From: Paenibacillus sp. URB8-2
GTDB taxonomy: Bacteria; Bacillota; Bacilli; Paenibacillales; Paenibacillaceae
Assembly: GCF_013393385.1 (NCBI RefSeq)
Contig: NZ_AP023239.1
Location: forward strand, 4,712,001 to 4,776,000
Length of the DNA stretch: 64,000 nucleotides
Direction of reading: 5' to 3'
Positions 51,418 to 60,557 of the stretch are shown here, in pieces (positions within the stretch are counted from its first letter, which is position 1; every line of letters starts with the position of its first letter). Under the pieces are notes generated by a model that saw nothing but the letters and a program-made list of their open reading frames with translations, had not been told where the DNA came from and did no database searches. Made by a program: the position numbers and the translations under genes.

Positions 51418-54400
51418 TTATTGTACCTTAAAATCGTCGACGTTCAGATGGCCCCAACCGCCGGTCGCGGTATCGACCAGCTTGATATATACGACTTCGC
51501 CCAGATAGCCGGAAGCGTCCAGCGTCATTCTGCGGTAGGTCTCTTCATCTTCAAAACCGACGTTCGTCGTTTTCAGCAGCACTTGATCATCCGACGCTCT
51601 TACCAGGGCGACATATAAGTTCTCATAGTCGTTTCCGCCGCCCATCAGGAAGCTAATCTCCCCGCTTCCGGACAGCTTGAAATTGCCCGATTTCAGGATA
51701 CCGGTCGCGCCGTCGCCGCCCGCTTCGCCATTGTATCCCCAAAGATGATAAGTGTCGCTGTGGTTGAAAGGAAGAACGCCAAAGAAGTTTTTCTCCTGCG
51801 AGACATTCTTGTCGCTGAATGCATTGCCACTGACTACCGTCCATCCGGTCAGGTCGCCGGTTTCAAAATCCGGATTAATCAAATCTGTGGCGGTCGTATC
51901 AACTGGCTTCGGAGGAGCGGGCTCAAAATCTGTTTTGTTTTTGTAAATGATGTTATCAAAGGCGGTTGTCGAGCCCGATACGCCCAAACCGAAGTATCCG
52001 CCCGTGAACGAAGGATCACTGACCGTGATGATCCGTGCTTTGTCCAGGTAAACCTGGATCGAATCTTTCTCTGTTACTACTTTCAGGTTGTACGTCTTGT
52101 TGGCTGTCAGGTTGAGCCCGTCTTCTGCGCCATAAACGGCGAGAGACACCGATTGGCCTCCGGCCGATTTGATCAATTTCACCGTGTTAGTCCGGACATC
52201 CAATCTTGCCATATACGCGTTCTCTCCCAATCGGTCGGAACGGAATATCAAATCTCCGGAGCCGACCGGATTCGGAACATAGTCCTGATTCGGGTCATTC
52301 GGGTGAGAGTCGGTATCGAGAATCCGGATATCGGCTTCATACGAGAAGTCGCCGCCCGTATTGCCCGAAATGGTGATGGCATCCATTCCGGCCGTTTCCC
52401 CCTGCTTGCCATAGAGGGTATCCGCCCACATGCCGTTTATCGTGGTCCATCCGTTCAGGTTTGTTTTGACCGGGGATTTGCCCCAGATCGATTTCAGCGG
52501 GTAAATGTCCAGCGACTTGAGCGTCACGTCCCCGCCGATACTGCACACTTCCAGCCCGGTGCTGCGCGGGTCGGGGAAGACCTGATCGGTAATTGCAGAG
52601 GTACCGTTATTGCCGAATACTTCAACCGCAGAACGATCCACAAAGAGATGCATCTTGACCGTATCGTTCTCAGGCCGCAGCGGCGCCTCATGTTTGTCTT
52701 TTACATGGATGCCGTAATTGAAGTTGCCGGATTTCGAGCGGTCGACGAACAGGTTCTGCTTGGCAGCATCATACCCGACCACGGTCTGTTCAGGAGTGTC
52801 TCCGTGCTTGATCGTGCCCTTGTGCACTTTAAAGCCGAATTCGGAAGCCGTCGATTGGGATAAATCAAACTCGGCTAGGATTTCATACACATCCGAGGTC
52901 TTGGAAATGGCATTTGAGGTTCCGGCCGAAATCAGCTGGTTTTCCATCGTGATTTTGCCGCTGTGGTCACGGATTTTTTCCAGGCTGACCGGCGTTTGCT
53001 TGAGCCGAAGTCCATCTTTGGTCCGGGTCAGCTCCATCTCTCTCGGTAGTGTCAAAGAGCTTCTCCACGTCGTGGTCGGCGTTTTATTGGCGTACTGCCA
53101 ATTGCTCATCCAAGCGAGCCAGTACCGCTCCCCGTTCTTCCCTTCTATGTTGTTGTACGGAATACCGGCATAGAAGTCCGCGCCATAGTCCGCCCACAGC
53201 ACCTGATCCGCCGGATTGTCGTTCACAAACCGCTTGCCGTCAAAATCCCCGATGAAATACTGCATGCCGGCCCCGCCGCCGATCGAGCCGTTTTGCAGAC
53301 TGACCAGCAGCACCCACTTTTTGCTGCTCGGATTGCCGTCGACTGGGAGGGTAAATAATGCCGGACATTCCCAAACGCCTGCCTCCCTGCCGTTCGTCGA
53401 AGGAACCCACTCTCCGACGATTCCTTTCCATTCGGTAATCGTACCGCTCTCGTACTGCTCCGGTTCCTTCGGTTCTTGCGCTTTATTATCGACTGCCGCG
53501 GGAATCGTTCCCGTGTTGTAGACATTGACGTCGTCCACATTCATATGGCCCCAGCCGCCGGTCGCATTATCGACGATTTTGATGTACAGAACCTCGCCCA
53601 AATAGTCCGAAGCGTCCCAGACGAATCGGCGATATTTTTCATCGTCCGCCCAGTATTTGTTCTCTTGCCGGATCAGCTCCTTATCGTCGGAAGCTCTAAC
53701 CAAAGCAACATACCGGGTAGCAATATCATTGCCCCCTCCGATCATCAGGTTGATTTCACCTGAACCGCTTAGCTTGAAATAGCTGGAATGGAGCTCGCCT
53801 GTCAAAGCGTCATAAGGAGGAACCGCCGCTCCCCATAAATGGCTGTTGCCCTGCTGCCCGAAAGGTCCGCCCCAATATTCCGTCGCTTCGGAGACATGCG
53901 CGTCCGTAAAAGCGTCTCCTCTTACACTTTTCCAGCCCGTCAAATCTCCAGTCTCAAAATCATGGTTCTCAATCTCGGCAGCCTCCGTGACAATATATTT
54001 TGTCTGTAGCACGCCCTGGAATTGGACCGAAGCATCCGAAGCGTGAAGACCGAGCAGGCCTGTAGAGTAGTCTGCATCCTCCGTATCAATAACCGGCGTA
54101 CCATTCAGAAACACTTTAATCGCGCTGCCGGCTGCGCTTGTTTTCAGATGGTACGTTTTGCCTGATTCGACGACCGCCTCTTTCTCCGCGATAACCGTGC
54201 TTGCACCGTTTACCGTTTTGATCAGCCGGACCTTGTCGTTCGCGTCATCAAGCACGGCTTCGTAACCGTTTTTCCCGTCTGCGTCCGCACGGAATACAAG
54301 CGAGCCAAAGCCGGAGGCGTCGTCATAATGGGAAATGCTCAGGGCGGTCTCATAGCTGAAATCGGAAGCGGTCTCTCCGCTCATGGTGTAGGCATCGTTC

Positions 54401-55575
54401 GTGGAGCTTCCGAGCTTTCCGGAGTTATTGTTCGACCATGTTCCCGAAACGGGTGTCCAGCCGGAAATATTGGTCACAAAATTTGCGGTGTTGGTAAACT
54501 TTACGTTCCGGAAGACCGCGGACGAGTTCCAGGTCGACAGTCCGAAGTAGCCGCTTCCGAAAGACGAATCCTGCTGGTCGATAACCAGCTTATCGTCCAC
54601 ATAGATTTTCACCCGATCGTCAATCGTCTCGACTTTCACATGATACGTCGTGGAAGCACGGAGATCGGCGGGCTTGGAGACAATTTCCGTAATTGAATCG
54701 TTTCCAATTTTTCCGAACGTTAATTCATCGGTTTCCGTATTCAGCATAGCGACATAGCCGCTCTTCATTTCCAAGTCCGCGCGGAATACCAGTCCTCCCG
54801 CCCCGATCAGCGTGTTGTTCTCAATAGGCATCACGTCGGCTTCGTACACAAACGACTGCCCGCGCTGCGTCGATACGGCAAAGGAGTAGCCCCCGGCTTG
54901 CCCGGTTCCCTGGATGCCGCCGTCCGGGCCGAATTCGCTCTGGTAGGTCCACTCTTTCAAGTTGGGCGACGTATAGAACATGATTCTGTCTTTGGCTGCG
55001 AGAGTCATTACCCACTGGTTGGATTCTTCATGCCAGAAGACGTTCGGGTCGCGCCAGTCGGGGGCGGGCGGATTCGGCATGACAGGGTTGCCTTCATATT
55101 TTGTCCATGTCCGGCCTCTGTTCGTGCTGTAGGCTAGACTTTGAACCTGCCTTGGTCCATTGGCGTGAGTGAAGATGGCCACCATCGCATTTTTGCCGAA
55201 CCCGGCGGTATTGTTATAATCGATGACTGCACTCCCCGAGAAAATGACACCGTTCTCATCCGGCGCCAGAGCAAATGGCAGCTGCTCCCAATGAATAAGG
55301 TCCTTGCTGACCGCGTGTCCCCAATGCATGGGGCCTTGAGTCTTCTCGTAAGGGTCGTATTGGAAAAACTGATGATACTCCCCCTCGAAATAAATCATTC
55401 CGTTCGGGTCATTCATCCAGTTCGCTTGAGGTGAGAAGTGAAACTGATTTCGGTGAACCTCGTTGTAATAGTCTGAGTCGGCAGCCTGGCCGGAAGCGTT
55501 AGCGGTCGAGCCAGCCGGAAATGCCAAGGCGAGCGTTAGTGTTAAAGCGGCTAGCGTTTTTCCCTTTTTACTCAA
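51418..55575 (-). CDS. secreted modular GH32 fructanase with interrupted catalytic domain
   Basis: A 1,385-residue secreted enzyme of glycoside hydrolase family 32 (levanase, inulinase or invertase-like). Start TTG 55575 gives a standard signal peptide (SKKGKTLAALTLTLALAFPAGSTANASG); ATG 55611 has no ribosome site. Nucleophile Asp56 is in WMNDPNG, transition-state stabiliser Asp176 in WRDPNVFW, and acid/base Glu736 in WECPALF. RDP and ECP normally lie about 50 residues apart but here are separated by about 560: two concanavalin-like domains and one FETGDLTGW-type domain are inserted into the beta-propeller. The C-terminal sandwich of GH32 follows (LFVDRSAVEVFGNNGT), then another copy of each accessory module. 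It probably degrades extracellular fructan. Confidence 0.9.
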   Translation of the reverse strand: MSKKGKTLAALTLTLALAFPAGSTANASGQAADSDYYNEVHRNQFHFSPQANWMNDPNGMIYFEGEYHQFFQYDPYEKTQGPMHWGHAVSKDLIHWEQLPFALAPDENGVIFSGSAVIDYNNTAGFGKNAMVAIFTHANGPRQVQSLAYSTNRGRTWTKYEGNPVMPNPPAPDWRDPNVFWHEESNQWVMTLAAKDRIMFYTSPNLKEWTYQSEFGPDGGIQGTGQAGGYSFAVSTQRGQSFVYEADVMPIENNTLIGAGGLVFRADLEMKSGYVAMLNTETDELTFGKIGNDSITEIVSKPADLRASTTYHVKVETIDDRVKIYVDDKLVIDQQDSSFGSGYFGLSTWNSSAVFRNVKFTNTANFVTNISGWTPVSGTWSNNNSGKLGSSTNDAYTMSGETASDFSYETALSISHYDDASGFGSLVFRADADGKNGYEAVLDDANDKVRLIKTVNGASTVIAEKEAVVESGKTYHLKTSAAGSAIKVFLNGTPVIDTEDADYSTGLLGLHASDASVQFQGVLQTKYIVTEAAEIENHDFETGDLTGWKSVRGDAFTDAHVSEATEYWGGPFGQQGNSHLWGAAVPPYDALTGELHSSYFKLSGSGEINLMIGGGNDIATRYVALVRASDDKELIRQENKYWADDEKYRRFVWDASDYLGEVLYIKIVDNATGGWGHMNVDDVNVYNTGTIPAAVDNKAQEPKEPEQYESGTITEWKGIVGEWVPSTNGREAGVWECPALFTLPVDGNPSSKKWVLLVSLQNGSIGGGAGMQYFIGDFDGKRFVNDNPADQVLWADYGADFYAGIPYNNIEGKNGERYWLAWMSNWQYANKTPTTTWRSSLTLPREMELTRTKDGLRLKQTPVSLEKIRDHSGKITMENQLISAGTSNAISKTSDVYEILAEFDLSQSTASEFGFKVHKGTIKHGDTPEQTVVGYDAAKQNLFVDRSKSGNFNYGIHVKDKHEAPLRPENDTVKMHLFVDRSAVEVFGNNGTSAITDQVFPDPRSTGLEVCSIGGDVTLKSLDIYPLKSIWGKSPVKTNLNGWTTINGMWADTLYGKQGETAGMDAITISGNTGGDFSYEADIRILDTDSHPNDPNQDYVPNPVGSGDLIFRSDRLGENAYMARLDVRTNTVKLIKSAGGQSVSLAVYGAEDGLNLTANKTYNLKVVTEKDSIQVYLDKARIITVSDPSFTGGYFGLGVSGSTTAFDNIIYKNKTDFEPAPPKPVDTTATDLINPDFETGDLTGWTVVSGNAFSDKNVSQEKNFFGVLPFNHSDTYHLWGYNGEAGGDGATGILKSGNFKLSGSGEISFLMGGGNDYENLYVALVRASDDQVLLKTTNVGFEDEETYRRMTLDASGYLGEVVYIKLVDTATGGWGHLNVDDFKVQ

Positions 55576-55695
55576 AATGGAATCAACACCTTTCCCTGCA
55601 AATGTGGACATTTACTTTGACACGTTAATCATCCTATTCCCTGCCGAAATCTTTCATTCGTTGTTTGTCTGCTGGGCAATGCCCCCTCTTCAAAT

Positions 55696-55711
55696 ATGTA
55701 ATCGCTTGCAA
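55696..55711 (-). promoter_or_regulatory. cre catabolite box upstream of the fructanase gene
   Basis: ATGTAATCGCTTGCAA matches WTGNAANCGNWNNCW at every fixed position. It lies about 120 bases before the TTG start on the minus strand, so CcpA-mediated repression of the fructanase in rich sugar is likely. The gap 55576-55939 holds no gene. Confidence 0.65.
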
Positions 55712-55763
55712 AATAGTGGGTTAAGCCCCATAGCATGGACTCCCCAACCTATTTTAAAAAAAA

Positions 55764-55779
55764 TTGGAAGCACTTTCAA
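55764..55779. promoter_or_regulatory. second LacI/CcpA-like palindrome
   Basis: TTGGAAGCACTTTCAA is a near-palindrome with one mismatch to the cre consensus. Being about 70 bases from the first box it may form a paired site or serve the divergent CueP gene. Confidence 0.4.
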
Positions 55780-55939
55780 TATATTATTTTGAAGGAAGTT
55801 TTCCCACCTCTATGAACCTTTCTTTACAATGTACGAAGTTCTATTAAATAGCACACTAACATTCGAAGTGCCAAACGATATTGCAAATCGGTGCCGATCT
55901 AAATTACAATTCACAGGAGGGTGTGAAAGGAGTTTGAGA

Positions 55940-56476
55940 ATGAGAAAGAAGATTTTTATAACTGCGGCTTTGGTCGCTGTCTTATTAGGAACATATGTCA
56001 TCGCAGGCGGGGATAAAACAAAGGAGACTGCAAAACAGACGACCGCTGACATCAAACAATTGGTAAATAACTACAGCTCAGGAAAGCTTAACGCTAAATC
56101 TGCATCGATTACATCGGATCAACTTACCGTGACTGCAGACAACAATAACAAAACGACCTACAACCTGCCCAAGAACGAATTTTTCGTTTCTATTGCTCCA
56201 TATGTGAATAAGACGCATCCTTGTGCCACCCATAGCTTGACGGGTTGTCAGGGAGAAATGGCGAATGAGAAATTCAACGTAACGATAACGGATCGGGACG
56301 GCAAGGTCGTGATTCAAGATGAACTCCAATCTTTCGACAATGGATTTATCGATTTCTGGCTCCCGCGCGACCAAACCTTCCACGTAAAAATTGAGCAGGG
56401 CGGCAAAAGCAGCGAATCAGAAATCTCTACTTTTGAAGACGACGACACCTGTATTTCCACCATGAAATTGACTTAA
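55940..56476 (+). CDS. cueP: CueP-type copper-binding protein
   Basis: A 178-residue secreted or membrane-anchored protein. A short N-terminal hydrophobic signal (about 5-22) is followed by a domain with NKTHPCATHSLTGCQGEM, the Cys-His-Cys metal motif of CueP, which binds copper outside the cytoplasm. A beta-rich domain with a late Cys in DDDTCISTMKLT follows. AAAGGAG lies 7 bases before ATG 55940; the longer frame from 55829 has no site. It stands alone, divergent from the fructanase gene. It supports a copper theme together with the multicopper oxidase operon. Confidence 0.85.
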   Translation: MRKKIFITAALVAVLLGTYVIAGGDKTKETAKQTTADIKQLVNNYSSGKLNAKSASITSDQLTVTADNNNKTTYNLPKNEFFVSIAPYVNKTHPCATHSLTGCQGEMANEKFNVTITDRDGKVVIQDELQSFDNGFIDFWLPRDQTFHVKIEQGGKSSESEISTFEDDDTCISTMKLT

Positions 56477-56673
56477 TTTTGCGGTACATTCCTTGCCCGT
56501 TTGAACGAGTTATAAGATCTTTTAAGACAAAAATAGCCTATTTGGCACGTTTAAAGGGCACCTATTATTAGTAGATGCCCTTGGCTTGATACCGTTTTCG
56601 TTATACAACGCCGATAACTTAGAAGATATTATTTATGGTACGGTTCACCGCCTTGTCTGTAACGGCAAGTTTT

Positions 56674-56698
56674 AGGGCCATCCTCGACGGATGGCCCT
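56674..56698. terminator. terminator between CueP and the P-loop NTPase
   Basis: Perfect 10-base arms AGGGCCATCC and GGATGGCCCT with a 5-base loop and TTTCT after the stem on the plus strand. A weaker stem of the AAGGGCA/TGCCCTT kind precedes it near 56555-56590. Confidence 0.8.
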
Positions 56699-56730
56699 TT
56701 CTAGAATTATTAACCAATCATTTTCTTGTA

Positions 56731-57372
56731 TCACAATCCAAAGTGTTCACGAACTAATCTAAATTGTTCTTCAACACTCAAACTAGTTGTTCTTTCAATG
56801 GTCTTGATACCATTGTTAACACAGGCATTTCTAATATCACGAGAAAACTTAACCATGTTTTTGTTGCCGTTTTTGATTGTTTCCGTTGGATTAGCTGTAA
56901 GGTTAATAACATCCAAAATCATCTTATGGTCTTCCCTAAAGAAATATAGCCTTTCTATTTCTTCATCAGACGTACAGAGACATATCATTCTTTCTTTAGG
57001 AATAAAGGACAATATTTGTTCGGGCATTATTCCTAAATCTATTATGATTGGTATATCAGTAGGCATTTTCAACAAATCGATAACAAAAAACTCCATCATT
57101 TCTTCGACAATTTGAAAAAGCCATTCACAATGTTCATCGTTCGGTTTATTAAACCATTTATCCCAGTCCAAACCAGGATAAGGATATTGAAGGGCAGGGT
57201 ATTCAACAGGGCTAGTGAATGGCCTATATTTTAAGACATTATCCTCTAACGTTTGAAATCCTAACTCCTCAACAAATTTCTTCGTCATTGTGGTCTTGCC
57301 TGCGCAACAACCACCATTTAACCAATAAACATGGTTTAATTGTTCTTTCAGATAATTATCATTAACTTTCAT
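56731..57372 (-). CDS. P-loop NTPase, probable small-molecule kinase
   Basis: A 213-residue protein. Walker A is LNGGCCAGKTTMTKKF near the N-terminus, and the rest has AAA/shikimate-kinase-like layout with a DLGIMPEQI segment that could bind the second nucleotide or substrate. Such solitary kinases phosphorylate small molecules or modify antibiotics, so a function cannot be named. The ribosome site GAGGAGGG lies 5 bases before ATG 57372 and is partly covered by a hairpin. Confidence 0.75.
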   Translation of the reverse strand: MKVNDNYLKEQLNHVYWLNGGCCAGKTTMTKKFVEELGFQTLEDNVLKYRPFTSPVEYPALQYPYPGLDWDKWFNKPNDEHCEWLFQIVEEMMEFFVIDLLKMPTDIPIIIDLGIMPEQILSFIPKERMICLCTSDEEIERLYFFREDHKMILDVINLTANPTETIKNGNKNMVKFSRDIRNACVNNGIKTIERTTSLSVEEQFRLVREHFGL

Positions 57373-57377
57373 ATTTA

Positions 57378-57402
57378 CCCTCCTCAAATTTTAATTTTGA
57401 GG
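57378..57402 (-). promoter_or_regulatory. hairpin over the ribosome site of the P-loop NTPase gene
   Basis: A stem CCTCAAA (57382-57388) / TTTGAGG (57396-57402) overlaps part of the GAGGAGGG ribosome site (57378-57385 as complement). Folding would hide the site, suggesting a translational control point. Weak, 7-bp stem. Confidence 0.3.
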
Positions 57403-58014
57403 AAGTTGGCGGATTCTTATCGGCTTTCTATAACACTGAAAGTACATATTAAATCCTCCTTTCCGAAGCATAGTAATATTATTCCATCAATTGCACGTAT
57501 ATCCCTTCTATACTCTACAATTTCCCCCTATCAACTTAAATCCGGTTCAAGTCAACTTTAGGACATATATCATATTCGTGACCTAGTACCAATCCCCCAA
57601 ATCAAGGGGTCACGTGTTGAGATCCTTCGTCAGCTTGAGTATATGTCATACCAACTTAAACCCTTGTTGTTTCATTTCGTTTTCCAAAAATAGAAGCATT
57701 ATCCCAAAATATACATAAGGATTATTGACTCATCGCGATTTTCTTGGGTTGTGAGTTGTAATTCAGTTTGTCATAAAAAAGGCCCTTTTTAAATGAAGCA
57801 CGTGATCATTCCGGAGGCCATACCTACTTATTTTACAAACGTACAGCCCGTGATGGAATATCCCTTTATAGTTATCACGGAGCTGAAATTATCTCCACAA
57901 ATTAATGGACCGAGCAACCTGACTCTGGAACCCACTTTTGTAACTTTCGATCGGAATGGATTATTGTTGTGCTGCTATTATCGGGGCTGATGGGTTTTAT
58001 CTTTGACTGGCTGC
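57403..58014. other. gene-poor stretch
   Basis: AT-rich with no convincing frame; the 65-residue frame at 57793 has no ribosome site and no recognisable content. A weak hairpin GTGACC/GGTCAC occurs near 57580-57615. Nothing else supported. Confidence 0.4.
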
Positions 58015-58336
58015 TCAAATGTTCGTTCGTCCCCGTACAGTCTTCTCCAGAAAGCTCATGAACTCGTACTCCAGATAAAGATCAGGGTCTTTATAGTCAG
58101 TCAGCGAATTGGATATAAAATGAAATGCCAGAATTCTGAGCTTTTTGCTGCCAGAATCCACCGGCCCCGAGACATGATGAAGATACTACTCCTTGAAGGA
58201 TTTCTTCTCCCCATGCTTCAAGGACGTATTGAATTATCCGCAAGCACAGTCCAGGCTACTTCTGAGAAATATGAGATAGTACATCTTGCCCGCTGATATA
58301 ATAATCATTTCTCAGGAAAATTTCATGAATTTGCAT
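58015..58336 (-). pseudogene. decayed gene of unknown function
   Basis: On the minus strand an ATG at 58336 with GGAGA 7 bases upstream begins MQIHEIFLRNDYYISGQDVL, a normal-looking coding start. An internal stop occurs after about 26 codons, and a frame change near the middle is needed to reach the continuation SLTDYKDPDLYLEYEFMSFL. The total length (322 bases) is not a multiple of 3. It looks like a gene of about 107 codons with one nonsense and one frameshift mutation. I cannot name the family. Confidence 0.45.
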
Positions 58337-58722
58337 TCTGTTTTCTCCACTATTGCTAATGAAGTAGGTGAACATGTACTGCCAGCCGAGTCAGGCTTGC
58401 TTCTTTTAGTAGTACAGCATTTTTGAACAATAGTTGCTGGGATATAAATAATTATCCCTGAAGCTAGTTACTCTCGCCTACTAATTTTACATATTTATCC
58501 ACTATAACTTTAACCCCTTCCAAGCGCACGTTCTAACCAACATTATTATTCGTTTCATTTATCAAATATAAAATCATTACAAGCTTTTTTTAAATGGTTG
58601 ACTCCATAAAATTAAGATCTTGAGATTTCAAATTTAGAAAAGACCAAAGAACCGTCAACTGTTAGCTGAAGGTAAGTTAAACTTTAAAAAATCACTTCTC
58701 TCTCCCCCATCAACATAACCTC
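58337..58722. other. gene-poor stretch
   Basis: AT-rich spacer between the decayed gene and the unknown membrane protein gene. No supported frame, promoter or terminator. Confidence 0.4.
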
Positions 58723-60165
58723 TTAATAATGTGAACTACGATAATTCCGGTCCAAAATGTGACTTACGTGCTCCAAATGTTCAGGTTGCTCATAACAGAA
58801 ATTTGCCACTGTAATAATTTGAATGGACGACGGTGTATAAGAATTGATCCTGCTAAAAGAATTCGAACTCCTCAAACATGGAGCAATATAATCAAATAAC
58901 AGTTCTATAGCTTTATCGAATTCGTGAGTTGTAAAATCTCCATACCTCATGCGAAACTCCTTCTCCAAAAACCCCCTTGCCTCAGGTTCATTGTCAAAGC
59001 GATTTTTCTGACTCTGCTTGTGACTTTGCTTCCATTCTTGCATATGCAGTTCCCTTTTCCCCTGCCTCCGGTCGACTTCAGTGACTTCGTTCCTGCCATT
59101 TTGCTCATTTCGTACCCAATCGTTGTTCTCTGCCCACCGCCGTCTGTTGTCTTCATAAGATTCCGCTTTTCGGCCAGCCCTCTCCGATAAATTCTCGAAA
59201 AGATTTTGCACCCCCGCCGGAGCTATGCTAATTGCATAAGCGCCTGTCTTTTGGGCGGCTTTTGTACTTAACCATGTTATGGCGAAAGAGATCAGAATGT
59301 TTACCAGTCCAATTGAGTCAAAAAGTTCCCATGCTATACTCCTCAAAGGTACTTTATAATTCCCGGTCACATACATAATTGAACTGAACGCAAAAAGAAT
59401 CGGAATGAAGGCCAGCAAAACCTTGATATTATGGTAAATATTGCTAATTACTGTTTGTGATGCCGCCCATTCCCTGATTTTGTTCTCGATCTGTGATAGC
59501 AAGTTCTTAAGGGTTGGCTGTTCTTTTTCCGCTTCTTCCTCCACTTTTTGATTTACTCTATTCCTCTTTAATAAAAAATTAACCTCAATCAGTTTTTCTT
59601 TCAACAATCCATAGATAATCGAAAAATAGAGAGTATTAATAAAGATCAATAGTGCCCACATGGCGATAACGAAAACGACACTTACGAAAATGGATGCCGC
59701 ATCGAAATGTCCACCGTTTAATTCATTTACCTCAACAACAATCCTGAAAAAGCTTACTTTTGTTTGGAGTTCAGTGAGAATTCCCTCGTTCCCGCTAGCC
59801 AGAGTGTTGAAATTGGCATTGTCATTTATGACAAAATAACCGCATATCTTATCGTAGACCTGTGTAAGAAAGAAAACTGCCCCAATATAGACAAATAAAT
59901 TGATCAAGTTAGACCATATCGGATGACGCCTACTAATGTTAAGTTTCATTTTCTTAAAGAGAAAAGTCTGCAGATATTTTGAAACTTTCTCGCAAAGCTG
60001 GTAAAACAGATGACCTATTTTTGACAGCAGCAGGTAATACCATCTCCAAAGCCCATTCTTCGAAGTCTCAAACATCTCCTTTCCACACCAATAAGGTGCA
60101 TTAAAGTATAACAAACCAAAAGTAAGGGCCATCGCGATAAAACTGGTTATATATTCCAATTTCAT
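58723..60165 (-). CDS. unknown multi-helix membrane protein with charged cytoplasmic domain
   Basis: A 480-residue protein. Predicted membrane helices at about residues 5-22, 84-105, 158-185, 250-270 and 285-305, with a charged coiled segment NRVNQKVEEEAEKEQPTLKNLL between. The last 170 residues are polar and basic, with long runs of Arg, Asn, Gln and Lys (EDNRRRWAENNDWVRNEQNG), probably a cytoplasmic helical domain. No catalytic motif. Its base composition is AT-rich like the nearby gene-poor spacers, so it may be acquired. Function unknown. Confidence 0.65.
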   Translation of the reverse strand: MKLEYITSFIAMALTFGLLYFNAPYWCGKEMFETSKNGLWRWYYLLLSKIGHLFYQLCEKVSKYLQTFLFKKMKLNISRRHPIWSNLINLFVYIGAVFFLTQVYDKICGYFVINDNANFNTLASGNEGILTELQTKVSFFRIVVEVNELNGGHFDAASIFVSVVFVIAMWALLIFINTLYFSIIYGLLKEKLIEVNFLLKRNRVNQKVEEEAEKEQPTLKNLLSQIENKIREWAASQTVISNIYHNIKVLLAFIPILFAFSSIMYVTGNYKVPLRSIAWELFDSIGLVNILISFAITWLSTKAAQKTGAYAISIAPAGVQNLFENLSERAGRKAESYEDNRRRWAENNDWVRNEQNGRNEVTEVDRRQGKRELHMQEWKQSHKQSQKNRFDNEPEARGFLEKEFRMRYGDFTTHEFDKAIELLFDYIAPCLRSSNSFSRINSYTPSSIQIITVANFCYEQPEHLEHVSHILDRNYRSSHY

Positions 60166-60487
60166 TTCTCCTTCAACAAGTCTTGATTATCTACAAGAGT
60201 CGACTTCAATAGACCTATAGTAACAAGATTCGGACATATGTATTGGTACAAAAGTCACCCTATCAGCCTTACGTATATAGGTTATCATTCATTAGGCTAG
60301 CAATACCCCAGCGTAGATTAGATTCGTTGCAAGTCGCTGGCTTGCACACCGCTATTCGCGGTTGGCTACCAGAGCAAAAGCTTCGTGGGAAGAGCTTCCT
60401 CTAACTATTTGCGCACGTTGGGCATCGAGGCCTGGTGCAAGTAAAGGCTTGCGCCGATATGAGGAGCCGGATCCCTCTTGTTAAAGA
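60166..60487. other. spacer with possible remnant sequence
   Basis: No gene is supported. Bases 60330-60470 are more GC-rich than the flanks and contain two TGCAAG/CTTGC stem pairs, which may be a degraded mobile-element or structured-RNA fragment. I could not match it to a family. Confidence 0.3.
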
Positions 60488-60491
60488 TAAA

Positions 60492-60517
60492 AAAACCGAT
60501 CCCTGAAAGGAACCGGT
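60492..60517 (-). terminator. terminator retained behind the ptsI remnant
   Basis: On the minus strand a stem of the ACCGG-TTCC / GGGAT-CGGT kind with a short loop is followed by TTTTTTT. It lies about 40 bases behind the stop of the ptsI remnant, as expected for its original terminator. Confidence 0.7.
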
Positions 60518-60557
60518 AAGAACTGTTTGGAAAATTGTAATACAAAACAGAAGTAAC

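Noticed and set aside
51745..52863. A 372-residue plus-strand frame inside the fructanase gene
   Set aside because: It is antisense to the GH32 C-terminal modules, whose catalytic and repeat motifs are clear on the minus strand. No recognisable motif on the plus strand.
57793..57990. A 65-residue frame
   Set aside because: No ribosome site and no coding-like pattern; position inside an AT-rich gene-poor stretch.
60300..60480. Possible group II intron 3' end or structured RNA
   Set aside because: GAGCCGGAT-like text and two short stems are present, but no domain V/VI pattern or reverse transcriptase frame could be identified, so it is listed only as an unknown remnant.
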